Source of the DNA: Candidatus Woesearchaeota archaeon CG10_big_fil_rev_8_21_14_0_10_44_13
Lineage (GTDB): Archaea; Nanobdellota; Nanobdellia; Woesearchaeales; UBA12501
Direction: 5' to 3'
DNA: 64,000 bases
Assembly: GCA_002762985.1 (NCBI GenBank)
Contig: PCXZ01000016.1
Location: 42,088 to 106,087 of the forward strand
The notes under the pieces are model-generated. The model saw only the letters and a list, made by a program, of their open reading frames with translations. It did not search any database and was not told where the DNA came from. The translations under genes and the position numbers were made by a program. Each line of letters opens with the position of its first letter. Position 1 is the stretch's first letter. Positions 10,349-18,131 of this stretch are shown piece after piece.

Positions 10349-11476
10349 ATGAAGAAAAACATATTTTTCGGACTGGCATTAATGTTCGTGCTTTCAATAG
10401 CTTCAGCTGTTGTGCTTGCAGGACCCATTGACGCTTCATCTTCAACACTTTACATAAAGCCCGAGAAGAATTTCACTATAAATGACACGGCTTATCTGTC
10501 AGTGCACGTGGTTTCAAGCAACGGCCCTACTCCATTCACATTCAGCATAACGCTGAGCGGCGGAGTGGCGAACATCACTTCCATATATATCTCGAATGTC
10601 ACAGGCACATCAGGAGGATGTGACGCTGACAATGTCTGCTGGTTCAACAAGCTCGTAGGATTCAAGATACTCGGCGCAGGCCCGATAACCTTCAGTGGCA
10701 ACCTGACAGACAACTCAACTGTCCCTCCTAATTCAACGATCATAAACACGACAAACAACGGCACAGTGGATGTCGATGGAGACAGTTACCCTCCGGGAGC
10801 AGACTGCGATGATACAAACCAGGATGTCCATCCCGGCGCAACAGAGGTCTGCGGCAACGGGCTGGATGATGACTGCTCAAACGGAGATGAATCATGCCCG
10901 TCATCACCCCCTTCAAGCGGAGGCGGCGGCCATAGCGGAGGCGGCGGAAGGACAGCAGGCGGTTTCCTAAGCACACTAAATTATGACTGCACTAAAGGCA
11001 ATATCAGCGTCGGAAAGAGCGACAAGATTATAATCGAATATAACCGGGTGAACTACACGTTTTTCGTGAATGATGTATTGGCAAGCGCAATACAGGTGAA
11101 GCTTTACCCTATCCCGAGCAGGGACTTCACAATAGAGGAAGGCAAGAACAAGGAGATGGACCTTGACAGGAACAACAGGAATGACTTCACTATCAGGGTA
11201 GATGATGTGAAGCTGGGAAAAGCCACTGTCACATGCAGAAAATCGACAGAGATAGGCGCTCCTGTAGAAGAGAAGAAAGAGACCATAATCGAGCAGGTCA
11301 CAGAGGTCGCAAGCAATGTTAAGGAGGGGATCCTTAAGATAGCGAGCGAAGTTGTGCCGAACCAGAAGGCATCGCCTGTCGTGGGGTCATTGATAGCATT
11401 GGCGATAGTCGTTGCAGGATTGCTGATATACTTCATCACAAGGAAAGGCAGCGATGACGAGGAAGACTTCGATTAA
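10349..11476 (+). CDS. Secreted, C-terminally membrane-anchored protein with MopE-like motif
   Basis: Signal peptide; DVDGDSYPPGADCDDTNQDVHPGATEVCGNGLDDDCSNGDESC (MopE/Ca-binding-type motif); Gly-rich linker; C-terminal TM and acidic tail RKGSDDEEDFD. Starts one base after the stop of the giant ORF. Confidence 0.85.
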   Translation: MKKNIFFGLALMFVLSIASAVVLAGPIDASSSTLYIKPEKNFTINDTAYLSVHVVSSNGPTPFTFSITLSGGVANITSIYISNVTGTSGGCDADNVCWFNKLVGFKILGAGPITFSGNLTDNSTVPPNSTIINTTNNGTVDVDGDSYPPGADCDDTNQDVHPGATEVCGNGLDDDCSNGDESCPSSPPSSGGGGHSGGGGRTAGGFLSTLNYDCTKGNISVGKSDKIIIEYNRVNYTFFVNDVLASAIQVKLYPIPSRDFTIEEGKNKEMDLDRNNRNDFTIRVDDVKLGKATVTCRKSTEIGAPVEEKKETIIEQVTEVASNVKEGILKIASEVVPNQKASPVVGSLIALAIVVAGLLIYFITRKGSDDEEDFD

Positions 11477-11734
11477 ACTTCCATTTTTGTTTCCTTTATT
11501 ATTTTTTACCTTTATTATATTCTCACTTTTATTATTATATCTATCTCCCTCTTGATCATTCTTGTTTTTAGCCCAAAATCCATCAAAACCCATAAAAACG
11601 CCCTGCATTTTTGAGGTTAGAAAACACCCCATATGTTTTCGTCACAAGCAAAAAGCGAAGCTTTTTGGTGTTCTGGAAATCCCGTGGGGATTTCCATAAC
11701 CTTTTTAAATAAACTATCTTATTTTCCATCTCAT

Positions 11735-11842
11735 GGGCTCGTAGTCTAGCGGCTATGACACTGCCTCGACATGGCAGAGGTCGCCGGTTCGAATATGCTT
11801 GAGAACATCAGGCCTTGAGCAGCGGAAGTCCGGCCGGGCCCA
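11735..11842 (+). tRNA. tRNA-Val-like (GAC) gene with ~35-nt insertion in the T-loop
   Basis: Acceptor GGGCTCG/CGGGCCC, D-stem GTC/GAC, anticodon stem CTGCC-TCGACAT-GGCAG, T-stem GCCGG/CCGGC with loop TTCGAAT interrupted after about A59/T60. Confidence 0.75.
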
Positions 11843-11907
11843 TAGATTTTATTTTTGGTTTTGAATTCTTTTAATTTGTATGTTTTATTTCCATACTTTT
11901 TGCACCA

Positions 11908-12305
11908 TGACCCTCAACAGAAAATCTGCGGATTTTCTTAGTTGATTTGTTTCAAAATCAACAACAGAAACTTTTGGTTTTCTTAGTTGTTTATTGTATA
12001 AACAACAATCCATTCGCCTCCACAGCACAACTGCCGGATACGGCTCATGGCCACACAACTTTGATCTGATTAACTGACTTGCCAAATGCTCCCCTGCCCA
12101 GCAACGCTGTAGGAAGGGGACGAGAGCAGTGGTTTCGTCCATTGACACCGACAGCTAGGACCATTTCGCTGCGCTCAATGGTCCGAACTGAATGAATTAT
12201 TCGGACCACTCCGAACGAAGTGAGGATGTGGTCCTTGCTGTTGCGTATCAAATGCGCGTAACCATTTGGGGCTGGAAACCTTGGTTTCCCCGCAAATATT
12301 GATGA
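11908..12305 (+). repeat. Dispersed intergenic repeat, copy A (hairpin array plus core plus GGACC/GGTCC hairpins)
   Basis: Hairpin array 11908-12003 also present at 48650-48738. Core AACAATCCATTCGCCTCCACAGCACAACTGCCGGATACGGCTCATG plus downstream ~300 bp almost identical to the inverted copy at 63553-63860. Confidence 0.85.
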
Positions 12306-12437
12306 CTTAACTTTTTTATTAAACCTAGAAATAAAAAAATCTAAAACACCCAGCTATATCCACATATCCATCAATAGCTTTATAAATAAATATATACAAA
12401 TACCCTATTAACCATAAAAGACCAGTAAAAACCAGAG

Positions 12438-13547
12438 GTGAACATCATCCCTTTCAAGAAATATCAGAAAGAGATTTTCCTTGTTTCTTTTCTTGCAATC
12501 GCCATACTGTCTTTTCTTATAGTCAAGCCTTTCCTTGCAGCAGTCATCCTGGGCGCAGTGATCGCATATGTATTCTATCCCGTCTTCCTATGGGTCAAGA
12601 AAGGAATAAAAAATCCCCAGATAAGCGCCGTCCTGACCCTCCTTATAATCACGCTCATCTTCACGCTGCCTCTGGTCTTCATATTGAATTCGATGATAGG
12701 CGAGATCTCAGATTTCTACATAAAGACCGGCGAAAACATGCACGCAAAAGAGATCAAGGACATAAGCACTATTCTCACTGAGAAATGCATGGATGGCCAT
12801 GACACGATCAGGTGCAGGGTAAACCAGCACATCGTAAGCCTGATCTCTGACGGGTATATGCAGGTAAGCTTCAGGGAATTCATATCCGATATCTACATGA
12901 AGCTGATAGGCTCTGCGCCTTCTCTCCTGCTCTCGATACCGGCGATGATATTATATGTGCTCATAGTGGTCTTTGTCATATTCTACCTTTTCCTTGACTG
13001 GGAGATGATACTGAAAGAGATAGATTTCGTGCTTCCGTTCAGGGAGGACATGAAAAAGGCATTTGCAAAGCAGATAAGGGATATAATCCATGCCACAATC
13101 TACGGCAATATAGTTGTAGTTATGATGCAGGGAGCGATAGCTGCAGTGGCTTTTTTTGTCTTCGACACGACCAAAGCGCCCATATTCTGGGGGGTCATCA
13201 CCATGATAGCCGGATTGGTGCCTTTTGTAGGGACAGCCCTTGTATGGCTGCCATTGGGCACTATGCAGGTCATAAACGGCGTCCTCCAGGGCTCTAACAG
13301 CATAATATGGAGAGGTGCAGGCATGATGCTTGTCGGGCTTTTCATAATATCTACCATAGACAATGTGATAAAGCCGAGGATGATAGGCAGAAGGGCGATG
13401 ATACATCCCCTGCTCGTGCTCCTTGGGGTTCTCGGAGGGATAAATTTCTTCGGTTTCATAGGGTTCATATTAGGGCCGCTGATAATAGCCATACTTGTGA
13501 CATTGGTAAGGCTGTATAAGAAGGAGAAAAATGAGATTATCAGTTAA
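12438..13547 (+). CDS. AI-2E/PerM family (UPF0118) transporter-like membrane protein
   Basis: GTG start after AGAGGTG; multiple TM helices; C-terminal ...FFGFIGFILGPLIIAILVTLVRLY typical of the family. Confidence 0.85.
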   Translation: MNIIPFKKYQKEIFLVSFLAIAILSFLIVKPFLAAVILGAVIAYVFYPVFLWVKKGIKNPQISAVLTLLIITLIFTLPLVFILNSMIGEISDFYIKTGENMHAKEIKDISTILTEKCMDGHDTIRCRVNQHIVSLISDGYMQVSFREFISDIYMKLIGSAPSLLLSIPAMILYVLIVVFVIFYLFLDWEMILKEIDFVLPFREDMKKAFAKQIRDIIHATIYGNIVVVMMQGAIAAVAFFVFDTTKAPIFWGVITMIAGLVPFVGTALVWLPLGTMQVINGVLQGSNSIIWRGAGMMLVGLFIISTIDNVIKPRMIGRRAMIHPLLVLLGVLGGINFFGFIGFILGPLIIAILVTLVRLYKKEKNEIIS

Positions 13548-15024
13548 GGATATGGATGTTGCGACAGGCGGCCCGATGATCGCTGTCCTGAATGAGAAGG
13601 ATGCCGTAAAGCTGGACCTGCACCTGCTTGACAGGATAAAGATAAGGAGAGGCAAAAGGGAAGCTGTCGTTGTTGTTGATTATGCAAAGTCAGAGAAGGC
13701 TGTTCCCAGGGGGGCGATAGGCCTTTTTGAGGAAGTTCTCGACAAGCTGAATGCAAGGAACAGGGATGAGGTGTCGATCCATTTCGAGGAGAAGCCGAAA
13801 TCGCTCGGTTACATAAAGAAGAAGCTTGACGGGAAAGAGCTGAATTATGACGAGATAAGGGCGATACTCAATGACGCGATCTGCAATAATCTCACAGAAG
13901 TCGAGCTCACTTATTATGTTGCGGCAAACTATACGCGAGGGATGAGCCTGAAGGAGACTGTCGCATTGACAAGGGCGATGATAGACACAGGCGAGAAGCT
14001 TGACCTGAAGAGAAGGTATGTCGTAGACAAGCACTGCATAGGGGGCGTATGCGGGAACAGGACAACACCTGTTGTCGTTCCGATACTTGTTGCAGCAGGG
14101 CTGACTGTCCCGAAGACAAGCTCAAGGTCGATAACCAGTCCGGCAGGTACAGCAGACACCATGGAAGTCCTTACAGACGTCTCACTTTCAATGAAGCAGA
14201 TAAAGAATGTTGTCAATAAGGTCGGAGGGTGCATGGTCTGGGGAGGAGCAGTCGATCTGGCTCCTGCAGACGACACGATAATCAACGTAGAGCATCCATT
14301 GAGCATAGATGCTGAAGGCCAATTGCTCTCTTCCATAATGGCGAAGAAAGGGTCTGTTTCAGCAACACACGTGATCATAGATATCCCTGTTGGCAGAGAC
14401 GCAAAGATTGAGTCAAGGAAAGAGGCCATGCATCTTGGCAGGGAATTCCGGAAGATCGCGAAGTTCCTGAAGATGAAGATGGAAGTTGTGATAACAGACG
14501 GCTCACAGCCGATAGGGAACGGGATGGGGCCTGCGCTTGAGGCCATCGATATAATCAAGGTCCTTAAGAATTCCCCCGATGCGCCGCAGGACCTCAGGAA
14601 AAAATCGCTCATGATGGCAGGGGTTATATTTGAGATGACAGGCAAGGCCAGGAAAGGCCAGGGCAGGAAGATGGCCGAGGGGATAATCAATTCAGGGGAA
14701 GCATGCCATAAATTCATGGAGATCATAAATGCCCAGGGAGCGAAGATAACAGATGAGAGGAAGATAAAGCTTGGCGAATACAAGTTCAATCTCAGGTCGA
14801 AAAGAAATGGAGTTGTGAAGCATATAAGCAACAAGGCGATGGCGAAGATCTCAAGGCTTGCAGGAAGCCCGAATGACAAGGGCGCAGGGATATACCTCTG
14901 GAAGAAGAAGTTCGACAAGGTGAAGAAAGGGGATGTGCTTTTCACGATCTATTCAGAGAGCAAGCAGAACCTGAAGTTTGCCGTCGAAGTGATGGGGCAG
15001 ATAGACGGGTTTGTGGTTGGGTAG
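13531..15024 (+). CDS. deoA: AMP phosphorylase (archaeal thymidine phosphorylase-like)
   Basis: KHCIGGVCGNRTTPVVVPILVAAG and KTSSRSITSPAGTADTMEVLT motifs; N-terminal archaeal extension; overlaps preceding ORF by 17 bp. Confidence 0.92.
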   Translation: MRLSVKDMDVATGGPMIAVLNEKDAVKLDLHLLDRIKIRRGKREAVVVVDYAKSEKAVPRGAIGLFEEVLDKLNARNRDEVSIHFEEKPKSLGYIKKKLDGKELNYDEIRAILNDAICNNLTEVELTYYVAANYTRGMSLKETVALTRAMIDTGEKLDLKRRYVVDKHCIGGVCGNRTTPVVVPILVAAGLTVPKTSSRSITSPAGTADTMEVLTDVSLSMKQIKNVVNKVGGCMVWGGAVDLAPADDTIINVEHPLSIDAEGQLLSSIMAKKGSVSATHVIIDIPVGRDAKIESRKEAMHLGREFRKIAKFLKMKMEVVITDGSQPIGNGMGPALEAIDIIKVLKNSPDAPQDLRKKSLMMAGVIFEMTGKARKGQGRKMAEGIINSGEACHKFMEIINAQGAKITDERKIKLGEYKFNLRSKRNGVVKHISNKAMAKISRLAGSPNDKGAGIYLWKKKFDKVKKGDVLFTIYSESKQNLKFAVEVMGQIDGFVVG

Positions 15025-15083
15025 GGAGTCTCTAACAGTAGCATTAATTTTATGAAATTGATTAATTTAATAATCAAAACTCC

Positions 15084-15237
15084 CCAATCCATTCGCTTCC
15101 ACAGCTGAACTTTCCGATATAGCTCATGCCCTCTTCTTCTTCCCGCTCAACCAATCTCTCAAATGTGCACCAGCCCAGCACAATGCAGGAGGGGGACGGG
15201 GGGCACCTTGGTGCCCCCGTAGATATTGTTGTTTAGT
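15084..15237 (+). repeat. Dispersed intergenic repeat, copy B
   Basis: CAATCCATTCGCTTCCACAGCTGAAC...GATATAGCTCATGCCCTC...GCACCTTGGTGCCCCCGTAGATATTGTTG; same left core and same right terminal hairpin style as copy A. Confidence 0.7.
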
Positions 15238-15294
15238 TCACAAAAAATCCTCATTAAAAATTACACGCTTCACAACAAAAAACAGAACTCCATC

Positions 15295-15828
15295 CTAAAA
15301 CCAGGAGATGACGCTCACAACAGCCTCAAGTATGCTCGTCTTCACAGAAGATGTGATCTTCTCGCCCTTATATTTTATCTCGCCGCTGTCAAGGGCATTG
15401 TTGAGCTCTTCTGCAGGGTCATCTGACTCCGAGATCCTCTTCATGGTGGATTCCCTTATCTCAAGCTGCATTGTTGGATCCTGCATCTCGCCAAGATTTA
15501 TGCTGTCTACCTTCCCCCTCTTGGTCTTTATTGCGAGAAGAGTCCTGCTATTATCCATCCTTATCAGCGTGACATTCAGCCTCTCATTGCCGAAGACCCG
15601 TCTGAGGATAGCAGGCACTTTGTCAAGATTGGAATTGTACATATCTTTCATGCTGTCAAGGTCGCTGAGATATTGGTCCGTCTTCGTGGGATCATAGACC
15701 GCATATGTCGTAGGCATCTTCGCATAATCCAGGAGGAAGAATAGCGTTGCAAGGACGATGACTGCAAAAATTATATATACTGCATACCTCAATTTCAACC
15801 CAGGGTAGAGGTCAGCTTTTTCGTCCAT
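15295..15828 (-). CDS. Membrane-anchored protein with possible SCP2-like C-terminal domain
   Basis: One N-terminal TM (LRYAVYIIFAVIVLATLFFLL); C-terminus MQLEIRESTMKRISESDDPAEELNNALDSGEIKYKGE resembles SCP2-type domains. Confidence 0.7.
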   Translation of the reverse strand: MDEKADLYPGLKLRYAVYIIFAVIVLATLFFLLDYAKMPTTYAVYDPTKTDQYLSDLDSMKDMYNSNLDKVPAILRRVFGNERLNVTLIRMDNSRTLLAIKTKRGKVDSINLGEMQDPTMQLEIRESTMKRISESDDPAEELNNALDSGEIKYKGEKITSSVKTSILEAVVSVISWF

Positions 15829-15934
15829 AAGGACGAAAATGGGCTGTTAATATATAAATTTAATGATTGAAAAGAGATTATGATAACAAGAAGGGTTATG
15901 CGCCGCTAGTGGCGGAAGGGGATTTTTACCGAGA

Positions 15935-16156
15935 ACGCCGCCATCACCGCGGCTCGACGGTCTGCTCACTGCGTTTGCAGCCCTACTCGGCAGCCCGGAG
16001 GGCCCAACCCCAGCCTCGCCGAGCGCGGTGGCGGCGTCCGTTTATCAAACACGCCGCCCTGGCGCAGATGCGACGGGGGTTGCCCCCTACTGGGTGTCGA
16101 GTAGGGCAAATCGAGCGAAGCGAGATTTGACCGTCTGCCGCCAATGGGGCGGCGTG
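15935..16156 (+). other. Pair of GC-rich large stem-loops
   Basis: ACGCCGCCA..CCGCG..CTC (15935-15955) pairs with GAG CGCGG TGGCGGCGT (16021-16037); CACGCCGCCC (16050-16059) pairs with GGGCGGCGTG (16147-16156), with nested hairpins. Confidence 0.65.
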
Positions 16157-16192
16157 CAAAAAAGAATAATACCTAACTTAAAAATACAAAAA

Positions 16193-16489
16193 ATGAACTT
16201 CAATCAAAGAGTCTGGAAATTGACAAAAAGGGTCCCGAAAGGCAAGGTTTCCACATACAAAGAGATAGCCAGGAAACTAGGGACAAAGGCATACAGGGCA
16301 GTAGGCAATGCTCTCAACAAGAATCCCTATTCCCCTGAAGTGCCGTGCCACAGGGTCGTGAAGTCAGATGGTTGTGTTGGGGGGTTTGCGAGGGGAACAA
16401 GGAAGAAGGTTGAGATGCTGAAATCAGAGGGGATAAAGATAAAAAATAATAAGATAATTGATTTCAGAAAAAAATTATATAAGTTTTAA
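16193..16489 (+). CDS. ogt: Methylated-DNA--protein-cysteine methyltransferase / ATL family protein
   Basis: MNFNQRVWKLTKRVPKGKVSTYKEIARKLG...VPCHRVVKSDG: PCHRV motif. ATG at 16193; the upstream extension in the ORF track lies in the GC-rich stem-loops. Confidence 0.85.
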   Translation: MNFNQRVWKLTKRVPKGKVSTYKEIARKLGTKAYRAVGNALNKNPYSPEVPCHRVVKSDGCVGGFARGTRKKVEMLKSEGIKIKNNKIIDFRKKLYKF

Positions 16490-16737
16490 TTTTTTACTTT
16501 TCCAAACATTTTAATAAGAGCACATTTACAAATAAACCAATAACTCAGTCCAGCAACTAGATAAATTATGAAATCAATAAAAAAACTAGGATATTCCTTC
16601 TGTGTAAGATGAGGTATGATTGAAGTAAAAACCCAAAATGTTACTCCTGCCGCTATTCCCGCTAAAAAACTTATTGTAAAATCCTTGGTTATAATATCTG
16701 GGTTATACCTATTCAACTTATTTTTATTCGATGACAT
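16486..16737 (-). CDS. Small two-TM membrane protein
   Basis: 83-aa ORF with two hydrophobic segments; fits the gap between neighbouring genes. Confidence 0.5.
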   Translation of the reverse strand: MSSNKNKLNRYNPDIITKDFTISFLAGIAAGVTFWVFTSIIPHLTQKEYPSFFIDFIIYLVAGLSYWFICKCALIKMFGKVKN

Positions 16738-16745
16738 AATCTTAT

Positions 16746-17675
16746 CTAATCCTTCTTCCTTTTCTTCGTCTTCTTGATCTCCTTCTCAAGCTTCAGCTTG
16801 TCAAGAAGCTCTTTGTACCTGTTCCTGATTGTGACCTCTGTGACCCCGGCGACATCAGCTACCTCTCTCTGCGTCCTCTTCTCGCCGTGTATCAATGCAG
16901 AGACATAAAGAGCAGCAGCAGCAATGCCTGTAGGCCCCCTGCCGGATGTCAATTCTGATTTCTGGGCCATCTCAAGTATCTCAATGGCCTTTGACTGCGT
17001 CTCAGCCGTAAGCTTCAATGAGGATGCGAATCTTGCGATATAATCTGCAGGATTGCTTGGCAATATAGAGATCCCAAGCTCCCTTGTTATGAACCTGTAA
17101 GTCCTTCCCACTTCCTTCTTCTCTATGCCAGAAGCATCGCTCAGCTCATCCAGTGTCCTCGGGACATCATGCCTTCTGCATGCTGCATATAATGAGCCTG
17201 CTACGACAGATTCCATAGACCTTCCCCTGACAAGGCCTCTCTGGACAGCCAAGGTGTATATCCTTGCTGCTTCCTCTTCCACTACTTTTGGCAATTTAAG
17301 ATAAGAAGATACCCTCTTGAGCTCTGCAAGAGCGAGCTTAAGATTCCTTTCGATCGCTGTTGAGATCCTGTACTGCCATTTCCTGAGCCTGAAGAACTTG
17401 TTCTTGTCCTTGCCTTCAAGCTTGTAAAGATCAGCCTTCTGCCCGACTTCTGTGCCAAGGCCCATATCATACTGGGTATAGGTCATAGGGGCCCCTGTCC
17501 TTCTCTTGCTCTCCCCTTCGTCGCCGTTGAAATCCCTCCATTCCTGGTCGAAATCGATCATCTTCTCCTCGACGACCAGTCCGCAGTCTTTGCAGATCAC
17601 TTCACCCTTCTCCCTATTGAAGAAAAGGTTTATGCTGCCGCATTCAGGGCATTTTTTCACGAATTCAGATGTCAT
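16746..17675 (-). CDS. tfb: Transcription initiation factor IIB
   Basis: N-terminal zinc ribbon CPECGS..CKDCG, cyclin repeats, TQREVADVAGVTEVTIRNRYKEL. Confidence 0.97.
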   Translation of the reverse strand: MTSEFVKKCPECGSINLFFNREKGEVICKDCGLVVEEKMIDFDQEWRDFNGDEGESKRRTGAPMTYTQYDMGLGTEVGQKADLYKLEGKDKNKFFRLRKWQYRISTAIERNLKLALAELKRVSSYLKLPKVVEEEAARIYTLAVQRGLVRGRSMESVVAGSLYAACRRHDVPRTLDELSDASGIEKKEVGRTYRFITRELGISILPSNPADYIARFASSLKLTAETQSKAIEILEMAQKSELTSGRGPTGIAAAALYVSALIHGEKRTQREVADVAGVTEVTIRNRYKELLDKLKLEKEIKKTKKRKKD

Positions 17676-17864
17676 AGTACCACCGCTATTATCAGCTTAA
17701 AACGCCTTAATAAGGCCTTAAACCCCCCTTTTATAATCTATATATGATAGTTACAATAAATTTATAAATAAAAATAAGAGGATATATATAAAGCTTTCGT
17801 TTTTTGAAAAGCTTTATAAATGGGTTCTATCTGCTTTTGATAGAGGCTTATATATCAGTTTAAT

Positions 17865-18068
17865 ATGACACAAAAAAAGACAAGCGCACGAAAAGAGCCT
17901 ATACCTAAGGAATTATACGACGTTCTGGCATGTCCTATGTGCAAGTCAGATGTAAGGTATAACGAGGCAAAAACAGCCCTGATATGCGTCAAATGCGGCA
18001 ATAGATACCCTATCAAGGAAGGGATACCTGTGATGCTGCCGCCCGTCTGTTCTTCTGTCAATTCTTAG
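17865..18068 (+). CDS. Trm112-family zinc-binding protein
   Basis: LYDVLACPMCKSDVRYNEAKTALICVKCGNRYPIKEGIPVML. Confidence 0.9.
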   Translation: MTQKKTSARKEPIPKELYDVLACPMCKSDVRYNEAKTALICVKCGNRYPIKEGIPVMLPPVCSSVNS

Positions 18069-18073
18069 GTCTG

Positions 18074-18124
18074 CCAGGCATTACTGCCAGATATCTCTGT
18101 CGGATATCAGAAGCCATGGCCTGG
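18074..18124. terminator. Hairpin between convergent genes
   Basis: CCAGGC (18074-18079) pairs with GCCTGG (18119-18124), enclosing GATATC...GATATC, between convergent stop codons. Confidence 0.4.
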
Positions 18125-18131
18125 TCATAGC

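Noticed and set aside
10740-10976. Arg/Leu-rich antisense ORFs in the Gly-rich linker of the 10349 gene
   Set aside because: Arise from GGCGGAGGC repeats in the linker; no coding support.
11735-11842. Reading the tRNA as a class II (long variable arm) tRNA instead of an interrupted T-arm
   Set aside because: The variable region AGGTC is short and directly followed by GCCGGTTCGAAT. The extra sequence lies after the T-loop consensus, not before it.
11908-12010. Possible CRISPR array (short repeated units)
   Set aside because: Repeating AACAG/CTTAGTT frames are palindrome stems with no regular repeat-spacer spacing; no cas genes in the window.
12045-12251. 68-aa ORF (minus) almost identical to 63614-63820 (plus), which could look like a conserved small protein
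   Set aside because: It lies entirely inside the inverted repeat copies A/G. The sequence is explained by paired GGACC/GGTCC hairpins, and most differences between copies change the amino acid. I treat it as non-coding repeat.
13929-14945. 338-aa antisense ORF across the AMP phosphorylase gene
   Set aside because: Shadow ORF caused by codon bias of the sense gene; the sense product has clear family motifs.
15867-16130. 87-aa Arg-rich ORF and the N-terminal extension of the 16028 ORF
   Set aside because: Both fall in the GC-rich stem-loops; translation is low-complexity Arg/Ala. The MGMT family start fits ATG 16193.
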